A stretch of 64,000 nt of DNA from Burkholderiales bacterium (GTDB lineage Bacteria > Pseudomonadota > Gammaproteobacteria > Burkholderiales > Burkholderiaceae_C). Below are positions 1-9,041 of the stretch, one piece after another. Numbering within the stretch: the stretch's first letter is position 1; each line of letters starts with the position of its first letter. A model generated the notes under the pieces. It did not search any database. It was not told where the DNA came from and was given only the letters and a program-made list of their open reading frames with translations. Location of the stretch: the NCBI GenBank assembly GCA_028872015.1, contig JAGWLO010000002.1, positions 1-64,000 of the forward strand, in the 5' to 3' direction. A program made the translations under genes and the position numbers.

Positions 1-1632
1 GGCCGCGCCGCGCGGCACCGGCGGCGCGGGCTGGCCCTTGGCCGCAGCGCGCGACACCTCGAGCAGCCACTTCTGGTAGTCGTCGAGGTCGCCGTCGAAA
101 GGCTGCACCTGCCCGCCGGCCACGAGCCAGAACTCGTCGCAGGTCTCGCGCAGCAGCGCGCGGTCGTGGCTGACCAGCATGACCGTGCCCTCGAACTCGT
201 TGAGCGCGATCGACAGGGCCTCGCGCGTGGTCAGGTCGAGGTGGTTGGTCGGCTCGTCCAGCAGCAGCAGGTTGGGGCGCTGCCACACCAGCATCGCCAG
301 CACCAGGCGCGCCTTCTCGCCGCCCGAGAGGCTGCCCACGGCCTGCTGCGCCATCTCGCCGGTGAAGCGGAAGCGGCCGAGAAAGTCGCGCAGCTCCTGC
401 TCGCGTGCGGGGGGACCCACGTCGCGTGCCAGCCGCACCAGGTGCATCAGCGGGCCGTCGTCGAGCTGCAGCACGTCCAGCTCCTGCTGCGCGAAGTAGC
501 CGATGACCAGGCCCTTGCCCTCGGTGGCCCGCCCGGCCAGCGGCGGCAGCGCGCGGGCGATGGTCTTGACCAGCGTCGACTTGCCCTGGCCGTTGGCGCC
601 CAGGATGCCGATGCGCTGGCCCGCCAGCACGCTGCGGCTGAAGCCGCTCACGATGGGCAGGCGGCCGTACCCGCAAGCCAGCCCGTCGAAGCTCAGCATC
701 GGGTTGGGCAGGCTCTGCGGCTCGCGGAACTCGAACTCGAAGTCGCCCGCCGTGAGCACCGGCGCCAGCTTCTCCATCCGCGCCAGGGCCTTGACCCGGC
801 TCTGCGCCTGCTTGGCCTTGCTCGCCTTGGCCTTGAAGCGGGCGATGAACTTCTGCAGGTGCGCGATGCGGTCCTGCTGCTTGGAGAAGGCCGCGGCGGC
901 CAGCTGCAGCCGCTCGGCGCGCATCTCCTCGAAGGCGCTGTAGTTGCCGCCGTAGCGCGTGAGCGTGCATTCGTCCAGGTGCACGGTGACGCGGGTGACG
1001 GCGTCGAGGAACTCGCGGTCGTGGCTGATCACCACCATCAGGCCGTCGAAGCGCTTGAGCCAGGCTTCCAGCCACACCAGCGCGTCCAGATCCAGGTGGT
1101 TGGTGGGCTCGTCCAGCAGCAGCAGCTCGGCCGGGCACATCAGCGCCCGCGCCAGCTGCAGCCGCATGCGCCAGCCGCCGCTGAAGCTGTTGACGGGCGC
1201 ATCGAGCTGCTCGGACTTGAAGCCCAGGCCCAGCAGCAGCGCCTGGGCGCGGGCGCGGGCGTCGAAGGCCCCGGCCTCGTCCAGCGCCAGGTGCGCATGG
1301 GCCATCGCGGTGCCGTCGCCGCTGGCCTCGGCCGCCGCCAGCTCGGCCTGCGCGGCCTGCAGGGGCGCGTCGCCCTGCAGCACGAAGTCGGTGGCGCCGT
1401 CCTCGGTGTCGGGCATGTCCTGCGCCACCTCGCCCACGCGCCAGCGCGGCGGGATCTCGACGTCGCCGGTGTCGGCGTGCAGCCGGTCGGTGAGCAGCGC
1501 GAACAGGCTGGACTTGCCGGCGCCGTTGCGTCCGATCAGGCCCACCTTCTCGCCCGGCTGCAGCGTGAGGCTGGCACCCTGCAGCACGACCTTGGTGCCG
1601 CGGCGCAGCGTGAGGTTGCGCAGCGTGATCAT
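1..1632 (-). CDS. ABC-F family ATP-binding protein (YheS/Uup-like), C-terminus truncated by window start
   Basis: Reverse-strand translation from ATG at 1632: MITLRNLTLRRGTKVVLQGASLTLQPGEKVGLIGRNGAGKSSLF..., two ABC domains (GRNGAGKS, GANGQGKS), two LLLLDEPTNHLD motifs, FSGGW/LSGGEKAR signatures; no stop before the window edge. Confidence 0.93.
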   Translation of the reverse strand, partial: MITLRNLTLRRGTKVVLQGASLTLQPGEKVGLIGRNGAGKSSLFALLTDRLHADTGDVEIPPRWRVGEVAQDMPDTEDGATDFVLQGDAPLQAAQAELAAAEASGDGTAMAHAHLALDEAGAFDARARAQALLLGLGFKSEQLDAPVNSFSGGWRMRLQLARALMCPAELLLLDEPTNHLDLDALVWLEAWLKRFDGLMVVISHDREFLDAVTRVTVHLDECTLTRYGGNYSAFEEMRAERLQLAAAAFSKQQDRIAHLQKFIARFKAKASKAKQAQSRVKALARMEKLAPVLTAGDFEFEFREPQSLPNPMLSFDGLACGYGRLPIVSGFSRSVLAGQRIGILGANGQGKSTLVKTIARALPPLAGRATEGKGLVIGYFAQQELDVLQLDDGPLMHLVRLARDVGPPAREQELRDFLGRFRFTGEMAQQAVGSLSGGEKARLVLAMLVWQRPNLLLLDEPTNHLDLTTREALSIALNEFEGTVMLVSHDRALLRETCDEFWLVAGGQVQPFDGDLDDYQKWLLEVSRAAAKGQPAPPVPRGAA

Positions 1633-2513
1633 GCCCAGGCGTCCCGCGTCAGCAGCAGCACCTGGTCGTCGCCGGCGCTGGTGCTCAGCCACAGCGGATT
1701 CAGGCGCGGGAACGCGGCCTCGAAGTGCGCGCGCTCGTGGCCGATCTCGAGCACCAGCACGCCGTCGGCGCCCAGGTGCCGGGGCGCCGCATGCAGCAGC
1801 CGGCGCACGAAGTCCATGCCGTCGCTGCCGCCGTCGGCGTTGCCGTCCAGGGCCAGGGCCGGTTCGGCGCGGAATTCAGGGGGCAGCAGGGTCATCGATT
1901 CGCGGTTCACGTAGGGCGGGTTGCACAGGATCAGGTCATGGGGGCCGGGGGCGGCGGCCAGGCCGTCGCCCTGGACCAGGGTGATGCGGTGCTGCAGGCC
2001 GTGGCGCTCGACGTTGCGCTGCGCCACGGCCAGCGCCGGGGCCGAGACGTCGCTGGCCAGCACCTGCACCTCGGGCCAGGCCAGCGCGGCCAGCACCGCC
2101 AGGCTGCCGTTGCCGGTGCACAGGTCGAGCACCGCGCGCGTGCGCTCGGACAGCCAGGCATCGAGCGTGCCGTCGGCCAGCGGCTCGGCGATGAGCGATC
2201 GCGGCACGATGGCACGCTCGTCGACGAAGAACGGCACGCCTTGCAGCCAGGCCTCGCCGGTGAGGTAGGCCGCGGGCCGGCGGCTGGCGATGCGCTGCCC
2301 GATCAGCGCCTGCACCGACGCCACCTCGGCCGCTGTGAGCACCCGCGCGGCCTGATCGTCCAGCGCATGCAGCGGCAGGCCCAGGCGCCACTGCACCAGC
2401 CAGGCGGCCTCGTCGTAGGCGTTCGTGGTGCCCTGGCCGAAGGCCACGCCCGCGGCCTCGAGCTGCGCGGCCATGCGCTGCACCAGCGCGATCAGGCTCG
2501 GGCCCTGCGGCAC
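1629..2513 (-). CDS. prmB: Ribosomal protein L3 N5-glutamine methyltransferase PrmB
   Basis: HemK/PrmB-type SAM methyltransferase: VLDLCTGNGSLAVLAA and NPPYVNRESM motif; likely GTG start at 2513 just after pilU stop. Confidence 0.88.
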   Translation of the reverse strand: MPQGPSLIALVQRMAAQLEAAGVAFGQGTTNAYDEAAWLVQWRLGLPLHALDDQAARVLTAAEVASVQALIGQRIASRRPAAYLTGEAWLQGVPFFVDERAIVPRSLIAEPLADGTLDAWLSERTRAVLDLCTGNGSLAVLAALAWPEVQVLASDVSAPALAVAQRNVERHGLQHRITLVQGDGLAAAPGPHDLILCNPPYVNRESMTLLPPEFRAEPALALDGNADGGSDGMDFVRRLLHAAPRHLGADGVLVLEIGHERAHFEAAFPRLNPLWLSTSAGDDQVLLLTRDAWA

Positions 2514-2518
2514 GGGCT

Positions 2519-3709
2519 TCAGGACTTGATCGACCAGGGCGAGAGCTCGCCGAAACGCGAGCCCTCGGGGCGCACGTCGATCGTGAAGTCGGTGAACACG
2601 GCGGCCTCGGGCTCTTCCTTCTTGGCCGCCACGCGCGAGGTGGGCGCCTGGTCGTTCTGCAGCCGCCACAGCAGGTTGGTGGGCGAGTCGGCGTAGGCCA
2701 GGCCCTCGTCGCGCGAGACCACGCCTTCGTTGACCAGGCGCGCGATGTCCTGCTCGAAGGTCTGCGAGCCCTCGGCCATCGACTTCTCCACCGCCTCCTT
2801 CACCGCGCCGAGGTCGCCCTTCTCGATCAGCTCGGCCACCAGCTTGGTGTTGAGCAGCACCTCCACCGCCGGCACGCGGCCGCCGCTGTTGGCGCGCAGC
2901 AGCCGCTGCGAGACGATGGCGCGCAGGCCCGAGGCCAGGTCGGACAGCAGCGTGGGCCGCGACTCGGGCGTGTAGAACGAGAGGATCCGGCCCAGCGCGT
3001 GGTAGCTGTTGTTGGCGTGCAGCGTGGCCAGCACCAGGTGGCCCGACAGCGCGTACGAGACCGCCGCCGTCATGGTTTCGCGGTCGCGGATCTCGCCGAT
3101 CAGGATGCAGTCGGGCGCCTGGCGCAGCGCGTTCTTCAGCGCCGTCTGCAGGCTCTGCGTGTCGCGCCCCACCTCGCGCTGGTTGACGATGCTCTTCTTG
3201 TTGCTGAACAGGAACTCGATCGGGTCCTCGATCGTGAGGATGTGGCCCGTGAGCTGCTGGTTGCGCCACTCGAGCATGCTGGCCAGCGTGGTGCTCTTGC
3301 CGGTGCCGGTGGCGCCCACCATCAGGATCAGACCGCGCTTCTCGGTCACCAGCTGCGACAGCAGCGGCGGCATGCCCAGGCTGTCCAGGCGCGGGATGTC
3401 GAACGGGATGCAGCGGATCACGGCCGCGATGGAGCCTCGCTGCTTGAAGGCCGACAGCCGGAAGCTGCCCACCCGGGGCACGCCGATGCCGACGTTGAGC
3501 TCGCCGGTGTCGTCGAGCTCCTCCAGCTGCTGCGGCGCCAGCATCTCGGCCAGCAGCTGGCGCGTCTGGTGCGTGCCCAGCACCTGGTCCGACAGCTGGA
3601 GGATCTGGCCGTTGATCTTGATCAGGATCGGCGTGTTGGCCGAGAGGTAGACGTCGGAGGCACTCTTCTCCGCCATCAGGCGCAGCACGCGCTCGAGGTT
3701 GTTGGCCAT
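2519..3709 (-). CDS. pilU: Type IV pilus twitching motility ATPase PilU/PilT family
   Basis: MANNLERVLRLMAEKSASDVYLSANTPILIKINGQ..., Walker A GATGTGKST, IGEIRDRETM (Asp box/Walker B), HLVLATLHANNS (His box). Confidence 0.88.
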   Translation of the reverse strand: MANNLERVLRLMAEKSASDVYLSANTPILIKINGQILQLSDQVLGTHQTRQLLAEMLAPQQLEELDDTGELNVGIGVPRVGSFRLSAFKQRGSIAAVIRCIPFDIPRLDSLGMPPLLSQLVTEKRGLILMVGATGTGKSTTLASMLEWRNQQLTGHILTIEDPIEFLFSNKKSIVNQREVGRDTQSLQTALKNALRQAPDCILIGEIRDRETMTAAVSYALSGHLVLATLHANNSYHALGRILSFYTPESRPTLLSDLASGLRAIVSQRLLRANSGGRVPAVEVLLNTKLVAELIEKGDLGAVKEAVEKSMAEGSQTFEQDIARLVNEGVVSRDEGLAYADSPTNLLWRLQNDQAPTSRVAAKKEEPEAAVFTDFTIDVRPEGSRFGELSPWSIKS

Positions 3710-3740
3710 GGTCGCCTTCGGCTGGGCTGCGCCGCGGCGC

Positions 3741-4562
3741 TCAGGTGCGCAGCAATTCGTTGATGGAGGTCTTGGCGCGCGTGCCCGCATCCACCTGCTT
3801 GACGATCACGGCGCAGTACAGGCTGTGGCTGCCGTCGGGCGCCGGCAGGCTGCCCGAGACGACCACGCTGCCGGCGGGGACGCGGCCGTAGCTCACGCGG
3901 CCGCTGGCGCGGTCGTAGATCTTGGTGCTCTGGCCGATGTAGACCCCCATGCTGATGACGGAGTTCTCCTCGACGATGACGCCCTCGACGATCTCGCTGC
4001 GCGCGCCGATGAAGCAGTTGTCCTCGATGATGGTGGGGCTGGCCTGCAGCGGCTCGAGCACGCCGCCGATGCCCACGCCGCCCGACAGATGCACGTTCTT
4101 GCCGATCTGCGCGCACGAGCCCACGGTGGCCCAGGTGTCGACCATGGTGCCTTCGTCGACGTAGGCGCCGATGTTCACGTAGCTGGGCATCAGCACCACG
4201 TTCCTGGCCAGGTAGCTGCCGCGTCGCGCAACGGCCGGCGGCACCACGCGCACGCCGCTGGCCGCCAGCTGCTGCTCGGACAGGTGCGCGAACTTGGTGG
4301 GCACCTTGTCGAAGAAACCCAGGTCGCCGGCGCGCATGATCCGGTTGTCGTGCAGCCGGAAACTCAGCAGCACCGCCTTCTTCAGCCACTGGTGGACCTG
4401 CCAGTCGCCGACGCCTCGGCGCTCGGCCACGCGCAGCCGGCCGCCGTTGAGCTCGGTGATGACCTGGTCCACCGCCTCGCGCACCTCGGGCGCGTTCAGG
4501 GCCGACAGGTCGGCCCGGCTTTCCCAGGCGAGTTCGATCACGGGTTGTAGCGGGCTGCTCAT
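3741..4562 (-). CDS. dapD: 2,3,4,5-tetrahydropyridine-2,6-dicarboxylate N-succinyltransferase
   Basis: 274-codon [50 protein letters not shown]..., left-handed beta-helix hexapeptides; overlaps dapC stop by 4 nt. Confidence 0.92.
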   Translation of the reverse strand: MSSPLQPVIELAWESRADLSALNAPEVREAVDQVITELNGGRLRVAERRGVGDWQVHQWLKKAVLLSFRLHDNRIMRAGDLGFFDKVPTKFAHLSEQQLAASGVRVVPPAVARRGSYLARNVVLMPSYVNIGAYVDEGTMVDTWATVGSCAQIGKNVHLSGGVGIGGVLEPLQASPTIIEDNCFIGARSEIVEGVIVEENSVISMGVYIGQSTKIYDRASGRVSYGRVPAGSVVVSGSLPAPDGSHSLYCAVIVKQVDAGTRAKTSINELLRT

Positions 4563-5773
4563 CGAAGGCTTTCGGTGTAGGCGACGATGCGCTCGGCGGC
4601 GGCCAGGCAGTCGTCCAGAGGCGCGACCAGCGCCAGGCGGATGCGGCCCCGGCCCGGGTTCGACGGGCTCCGGCCGGGCACGTCGCGCGCCAGCAGGCTG
4701 CCGGGAAGCACCGCCACATTGTATTGAGCGAGCAGGCCGCGGGCATAGCCGATGTCGTCGCCGCCGGGCACGCCGGCCCAGAGGTAGAAGCCGGCATCGG
4801 GCAGCGCCACGTCCAGCACCGGCGCGAGCCGGGGCGTGAGCTGCGCGAACTTGGCCCGGTACAGGTCGCGGTTGGCCACCACGTGCGCCTCGTCGCCCCA
4901 GGCCGCGATGCTGGCGCGCTGCACCAGCCCGCCCATCGCGCTGCCGTGGTAGGTGCGGTAGAGCAGGAAGGCCTTGAGCAGGCGGCGGTCGCCGGCGGCG
5001 AAGCCGGCGCGCAGCCCGGGCACGTTGCTGCGCTTGGACAGGCTGGTCAGCGCGACGAGGTTGCGGAAGTCGTCGCGCCCCAGGGCGCGCGCGGCCTGCA
5101 GCGAGCCCAGCGGCGGCTCGTCGCGGACGTAGATCTCGGAATAGCACTCGTCGCTGGCGATCACGAAGCCGTGGCGGTCGCTCAGCTCGAACAGCTGCCG
5201 CCATTCGGCCAGCGACATCACGGCGCCGGTGGGGTTGCCGGGCGAGCACACGTACAGCAGCTGGGTGCGGGCCCAGGTGGCGGCGTCGACCGCCTCCCAG
5301 TCGGGCGCGTAGGCGCTCCGCCCCGAGGCCGCGCCGTGGTTGGGCACGAAGGCCGTCTCGGCACCCGCCAGCAGCGCCGCGCCCTCGTAGATCTGGTAGA
5401 AGGGATTGGGGCAGAGCACGGTGGCGCCGGGCCGCGTGGGGTCCACCACGGTCTGCGCCAGCGCGAACAGGGCCTCGCGCGAGCCGTTCACCGGCAGCAC
5501 CTCGGCGGCCGGGTCCAGGCTCACGCCGTAGCGGCGCTGCACCCAGCCCGCGATGGCCTCGCGCAGCGCCGGCTCGCCGATCGTGGCCGGGTAGTTCGAC
5601 AGCGTCGGCAGTGCCCGCAGCAAGGCCTGCTCGATCAGGGCCGGCGTGGCGTGCCGCGGCTCGCCGATGCCCAGCCCGACGGGCTCGAAGGCGGGGTTCG
5701 GGACGATGTCGCGCGTGAGCTCGCGCCAGCGCTCGAAAGGGTAGGGGTGCAGTCGCGCCAGCCGCGGATTCAT
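4559..5773 (-). CDS. dapC: Succinyldiaminopimelate transaminase
   Basis: Class I/II PLP aminotransferase, [25 protein letters not shown]..., [18 protein letters not shown]-lysine motif; adjacent to dapD. Confidence 0.88.
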   Translation of the reverse strand: MNPRLARLHPYPFERWRELTRDIVPNPAFEPVGLGIGEPRHATPALIEQALLRALPTLSNYPATIGEPALREAIAGWVQRRYGVSLDPAAEVLPVNGSREALFALAQTVVDPTRPGATVLCPNPFYQIYEGAALLAGAETAFVPNHGAASGRSAYAPDWEAVDAATWARTQLLYVCSPGNPTGAVMSLAEWRQLFELSDRHGFVIASDECYSEIYVRDEPPLGSLQAARALGRDDFRNLVALTSLSKRSNVPGLRAGFAAGDRRLLKAFLLYRTYHGSAMGGLVQRASIAAWGDEAHVVANRDLYRAKFAQLTPRLAPVLDVALPDAGFYLWAGVPGGDDIGYARGLLAQYNVAVLPGSLLARDVPGRSPSNPGRGRIRLALVAPLDDCLAAAERIVAYTESLR

Positions 5774-5827
5774 CGCACGATTATCCCGGAGCGGCCCGGC
5801 GCGGGCGCGTGCCGGCCGCAGGGGCAC

Positions 5828-7417
5828 TCAGGCCGGTGCGCGCGCCAGCCGGAACGCGGCCACCACCTCGACCAGCTGGCGCGCCTGCTCGCGCAGGCTC
5901 TCGGCCGCGGCGGCGCTTTGCTCCACCAGCGCGGCATTCTGCTGCGTGGTCTGGTCCATCTGCGACACAGCCTGGCCGACTTCGGTCACGCTGGCGCTCT
6001 GGCCGGCGCTGGCAACGCTGATCTCGCCCACGATGGCGCTCACGCGGCCGATCGCGGCCACCACCTCGGTCATCGTCGCGCCGGCCTGGTCGACCAGGGT
6101 CGTGCCCTGCTCGACGCGCTCCACGCTGGCGGCGATCAGGGCCTTGATCTCGCGCGCCGCCTCGGCCGAGCGTCGGGCCAGGCTGCGCACCTCGCTGGCC
6201 ACGACGGCGAAGCCGCGCCCCTGCTCGCCGGCGCGTGCCGCCTCGACGGCGGCATTCAACGCCAGGATGTTGGTCTGGAAGGCGATGCCGTCGATCGTGC
6301 CGATGATGTCGCCGATGCGGCGCGAGCTCTCGTGGATACCGCGCATGTGGGTGACCACGCGCGAGACCACCTCGCCGCCACGCTGCGCCACGGTACTGGC
6401 GTTCTGCGCCATGCGGTCGGCCTGACGCGCATGCTCGGCGTTCTGGCGTACCGTCGAGCCCAGCTGCTCCATCGATGCGGCGGTCTGCTGCAGCGCGCTG
6501 GCCTGCTGTTCGGTGCGGCCCGACAGGTCGCTGTTGCCCTGCGCGATCTCCTGGCTGGCGCTGGCCACCCGCTCGGAGCCCTGGCGCACCGTGGCCACCA
6601 CCTGCGTCAGGCTGGCCTGCATGTGCTGCAGGCGCGCCATCAGGCTGCCTGTGTCGCCGGCGCCAAGTCGGATGGGCGTGCTCAGGTCGCCCTCGGCGAC
6701 GGCGCGCGCCACCGCGGCCGCGGTGCCCGGCTCGCCGCCCAGCTGCGCCAGCAGTCCGCGCGCCACCAGTGCGGCGAGCGCGGCGCCCAGCACCAGGGCG
6801 CAAGCCAGCAGACCCAGGGTCCAGGCCCGCGCCTGGCGGTAGACGGCCGAGGCCCGGGCTGCGGCCGCCCGCCCGCTGTCGAAGCTGAACTGACTGAGCT
6901 TGTCGATCGCCAGCACCGTATCGTCCAGCGACATCTTGCCGGCGCCGTCGCCGATGTCGCGCGCGTCGTCGACCTTGCCGGCACGGCTGAGCGCCACCAC
7001 CTTGCGCGTCACCGCCTGCAGCTCCTGCCAGTGCCCGGCGACGGCCCGGGCCAGGGCCTGCTCCTGCGCGCTGCGGGCCAGCCGGTCGTACCCGCCCAGC
7101 GCCGCCGCCGCGCGGGCCGCCACCTCCTTCATCTTGTCCTCGTACTCGTCGCGATAGCTGTCGTCGCTGGCGTTGGCGTCCTTGACCTGCAGGTCGCGAA
7201 AGGCCAGCACCTCCGCCCGCGCCACGCCCAGGAAGCGCAGGCTGGGCAGCTGGTACTCGGCCAGGTCGCGCGTGGACTGCTCGACCTGGGCCATGCTCCA
7301 CAGCGCCGCCGCGCCCAGCGCAAAGGTCAGGCCGAGCAGGGTGGCGAAGGCCAGTGTCAGGCGCGTGCCGATGCGCAGGCGGTTCAGCACTCTGACGGCA
7401 CGGAGGATCCGGTTCAT
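5828..7417 (-). CDS. Methyl-accepting chemotaxis protein
   Basis: N-terminal TM and 4-helix-bundle-like region, HAMP region, signalling hairpin [37 protein letters not shown]. Confidence 0.94.
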   Translation of the reverse strand: MNRILRAVRVLNRLRIGTRLTLAFATLLGLTFALGAAALWSMAQVEQSTRDLAEYQLPSLRFLGVARAEVLAFRDLQVKDANASDDSYRDEYEDKMKEVAARAAAALGGYDRLARSAQEQALARAVAGHWQELQAVTRKVVALSRAGKVDDARDIGDGAGKMSLDDTVLAIDKLSQFSFDSGRAAAARASAVYRQARAWTLGLLACALVLGAALAALVARGLLAQLGGEPGTAAAVARAVAEGDLSTPIRLGAGDTGSLMARLQHMQASLTQVVATVRQGSERVASASQEIAQGNSDLSGRTEQQASALQQTAASMEQLGSTVRQNAEHARQADRMAQNASTVAQRGGEVVSRVVTHMRGIHESSRRIGDIIGTIDGIAFQTNILALNAAVEAARAGEQGRGFAVVASEVRSLARRSAEAAREIKALIAASVERVEQGTTLVDQAGATMTEVVAAIGRVSAIVGEISVASAGQSASVTEVGQAVSQMDQTTQQNAALVEQSAAAAESLREQARQLVEVVAAFRLARAPA

Positions 7418-7445
7418 CGACAGCTCCTGTAGGCGTGCCGGGCGG

Positions 7446-7934
7446 CTACTTCTTGTAGCCGACGTAGGTCACGCCGATCAGCTGGCCGCTGGCATCCTTG
7501 ATGGGGTTGTAGCAGGCGTCGAAGGCCGTGCCCAGGACGTCGACCACGCCGCAGTAGGCCTGGCCCTGGTGCAGCGCGTCGTAGGCCTTGGCATGGGCCA
7601 GCTTGGTGCCCACGCCGCGCTTGCCTTCGGGCGTGAGCACGTTGGTGCTGACGCGCACGAATTCGTCGCCGTCCTTGACGAACACAGTGGCGGTGGCGCC
7701 AGTGTTGCGCTTGATGTCGTCGACGACGTCGTAGTTGCCGTTGATCTTGCGCGGGCCGAAATAGATGGCGGCCACCTCGGTCTCGCCCGCCTTGGCCTTG
7801 CCCTCCAGGCGCGGCGCGCCGATCTTGGCCAGTCGCGCATCGAGGTCGGCGATGGTGGTCTTGGCGTCGCTGGCATGGGCACTGCCCAGCCCCGACAGCA
7901 GCAGGGCGATGCCCAGGCCGAGAAGCTTGTACAT
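7446..7934 (-). CDS. Secreted stand-alone Cache-domain sensory protein
   Basis: Signal peptide [21 protein letters not shown] followed by single-Cache-like [32 protein letters not shown]...[28 protein letters not shown]; 28 bp upstream of the MCP gene. Confidence 0.75.
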   Translation of the reverse strand: MYKLLGLGIALLLSGLGSAHASDAKTTIADLDARLAKIGAPRLEGKAKAGETEVAAIYFGPRKINGNYDVVDDIKRNTGATATVFVKDGDEFVRVSTNVLTPEGKRGVGTKLAHAKAYDALHQGQAYCGVVDVLGTAFDACYNPIKDASGQLIGVTYVGYKK

Positions 7935-8010
7935 GGTGGGTTCTCCGGAGAGTTGAAACGCTGCCCGGACTTCGGCGCCCAGCGCCGAATCTGTAGCGCC
8001 CGTCGCGCTT

Positions 8011-8445
8011 CTACAGCCGGCCCGTGCAGCCTGCCACGCCGCAGCGGCAGGCGAGCCGGCCTTCGTGGTGCGTGGGGCCGTAGTGGACCGTGATTTCTTC
8101 CCCCGGGGCGATGTCGCGCAAGGCATAGAACTCGACCCGCCCCTGGCGGATGCACAGCCGGGCGTTCGGGCGGCAGCTGTGGTTGGTGTAGCGCATCGGG
8201 TCGGCCGAGCGGCTGAAGTCGATCGCCCGCCGCGCCGACAGCTCGACGATCATGATGCGCTGGCTGCGCGTGGCGCGGATGCGGGCCTCGGCCACGCTGA
8301 TGCTCTCGCCGCGAATCTCGCCGATCTTGCGTCGGCCCGGCACCGGCTCGGCGGCGAAGGCGCCCTGGCCGTCGATGGCGCTGGGCCGCACCTCGACGGC
8401 GTACTTCTGGTACGCCGGCCGCGGTGTCGGGATCGCGCCGTTCAC
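8011..8445 (-). CDS. SET domain-containing protein
   Basis: SET motifs: [28 protein letters not shown], CxCGxxxC post-SET-like [11 protein letters not shown] start overlaps queF stop (GTGA). Confidence 0.82.
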   Translation of the reverse strand: MNGAIPTPRPAYQKYAVEVRPSAIDGQGAFAAEPVPGRRKIGEIRGESISVAEARIRATRSQRIMIVELSARRAIDFSRSADPMRYTNHSCRPNARLCIRQGRVEFYALRDIAPGEEITVHYGPTHHEGRLACRCGVAGCTGRL

Positions 8446-8897
8446 GCGGCCGGCAGCTCGACCTTGAACGCCGGCTTCCAGCCCCGCTTGCGGTGCTCGG
8501 CGGTGACGAAGGTGCGGATGCCGCCGCGCACGTACCAGTCGGCGTGGATGCGCACGAAGCGCGGCCCGATCGTGGCCACCAGGTCGGACAGGATGGTGTT
8601 GGTGACCTTCTCGTGGAAGGCCCCTTCGTTGCGGTAGCTCCAGAAGTACGTCTTCAGGCTCTTGAGCTCGACGCAGAGCCGGTCGGCCACGATCTCGATC
8701 GTGAAGTGCGCGAAGTCGGGCTGGCCGGTGAGCGGGCACAGGCAGGTGAATTCGGGCACGTCGAAGCGGATCACGTAATCGCGCTCGGGCGCCGGGTTGG
8801 GGAAGACCTGCAGTTCGCGGCTGGGGGCGCTGGGCGGCACCGCCGGGCGGGCGCGCTGGCGCGGCGCGGCGGAGGTCTGGAGCGGGGTTCGGGCCAT
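8442..8897 (-). CDS. queF: NADPH-dependent 7-cyano-7-deazaguanine reductase QueF
   Basis: [51 protein letters not shown], QueF signature. Confidence 0.92.
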   Translation of the reverse strand: MARTPLQTSAAPRQRARPAVPPSAPSRELQVFPNPAPERDYVIRFDVPEFTCLCPLTGQPDFAHFTIEIVADRLCVELKSLKTYFWSYRNEGAFHEKVTNTILSDLVATIGPRFVRIHADWYVRGGIRTFVTAEHRKRGWKPAFKVELPAA

Positions 8898-8958
8898 GGT
8901 CGGGGGCGGTTCGGGCGGGCAATCGGCGAGGGCCGCGATGCTATCATCCCGGCCGTGT

Positions 8959-8985
8959 TGCGCTCCCGAAAAGAGCGCATTTTTT
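8959..8985 (+). terminator. Terminator-like hairpin plus T-tract in the smc leader
   Basis: TGCGCTC-CCGAAAA-GAGCGCA followed by TTTTTT; no upstream + strand gene is visible. Confidence 0.5.
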
Positions 8986-9041
8986 CATTCAAATCAAGCA
9001 CTTGCGCGTGCCGGCGAAGATTGCCGGCGGTGCCGCCCCCG

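Noticed and set aside
4724-7432. 902-aa plus-strand ORF across dapC and the MCP
   Set aside because: Antisense to two well-supported genes; His/Gly/Arg-rich non-protein-like composition
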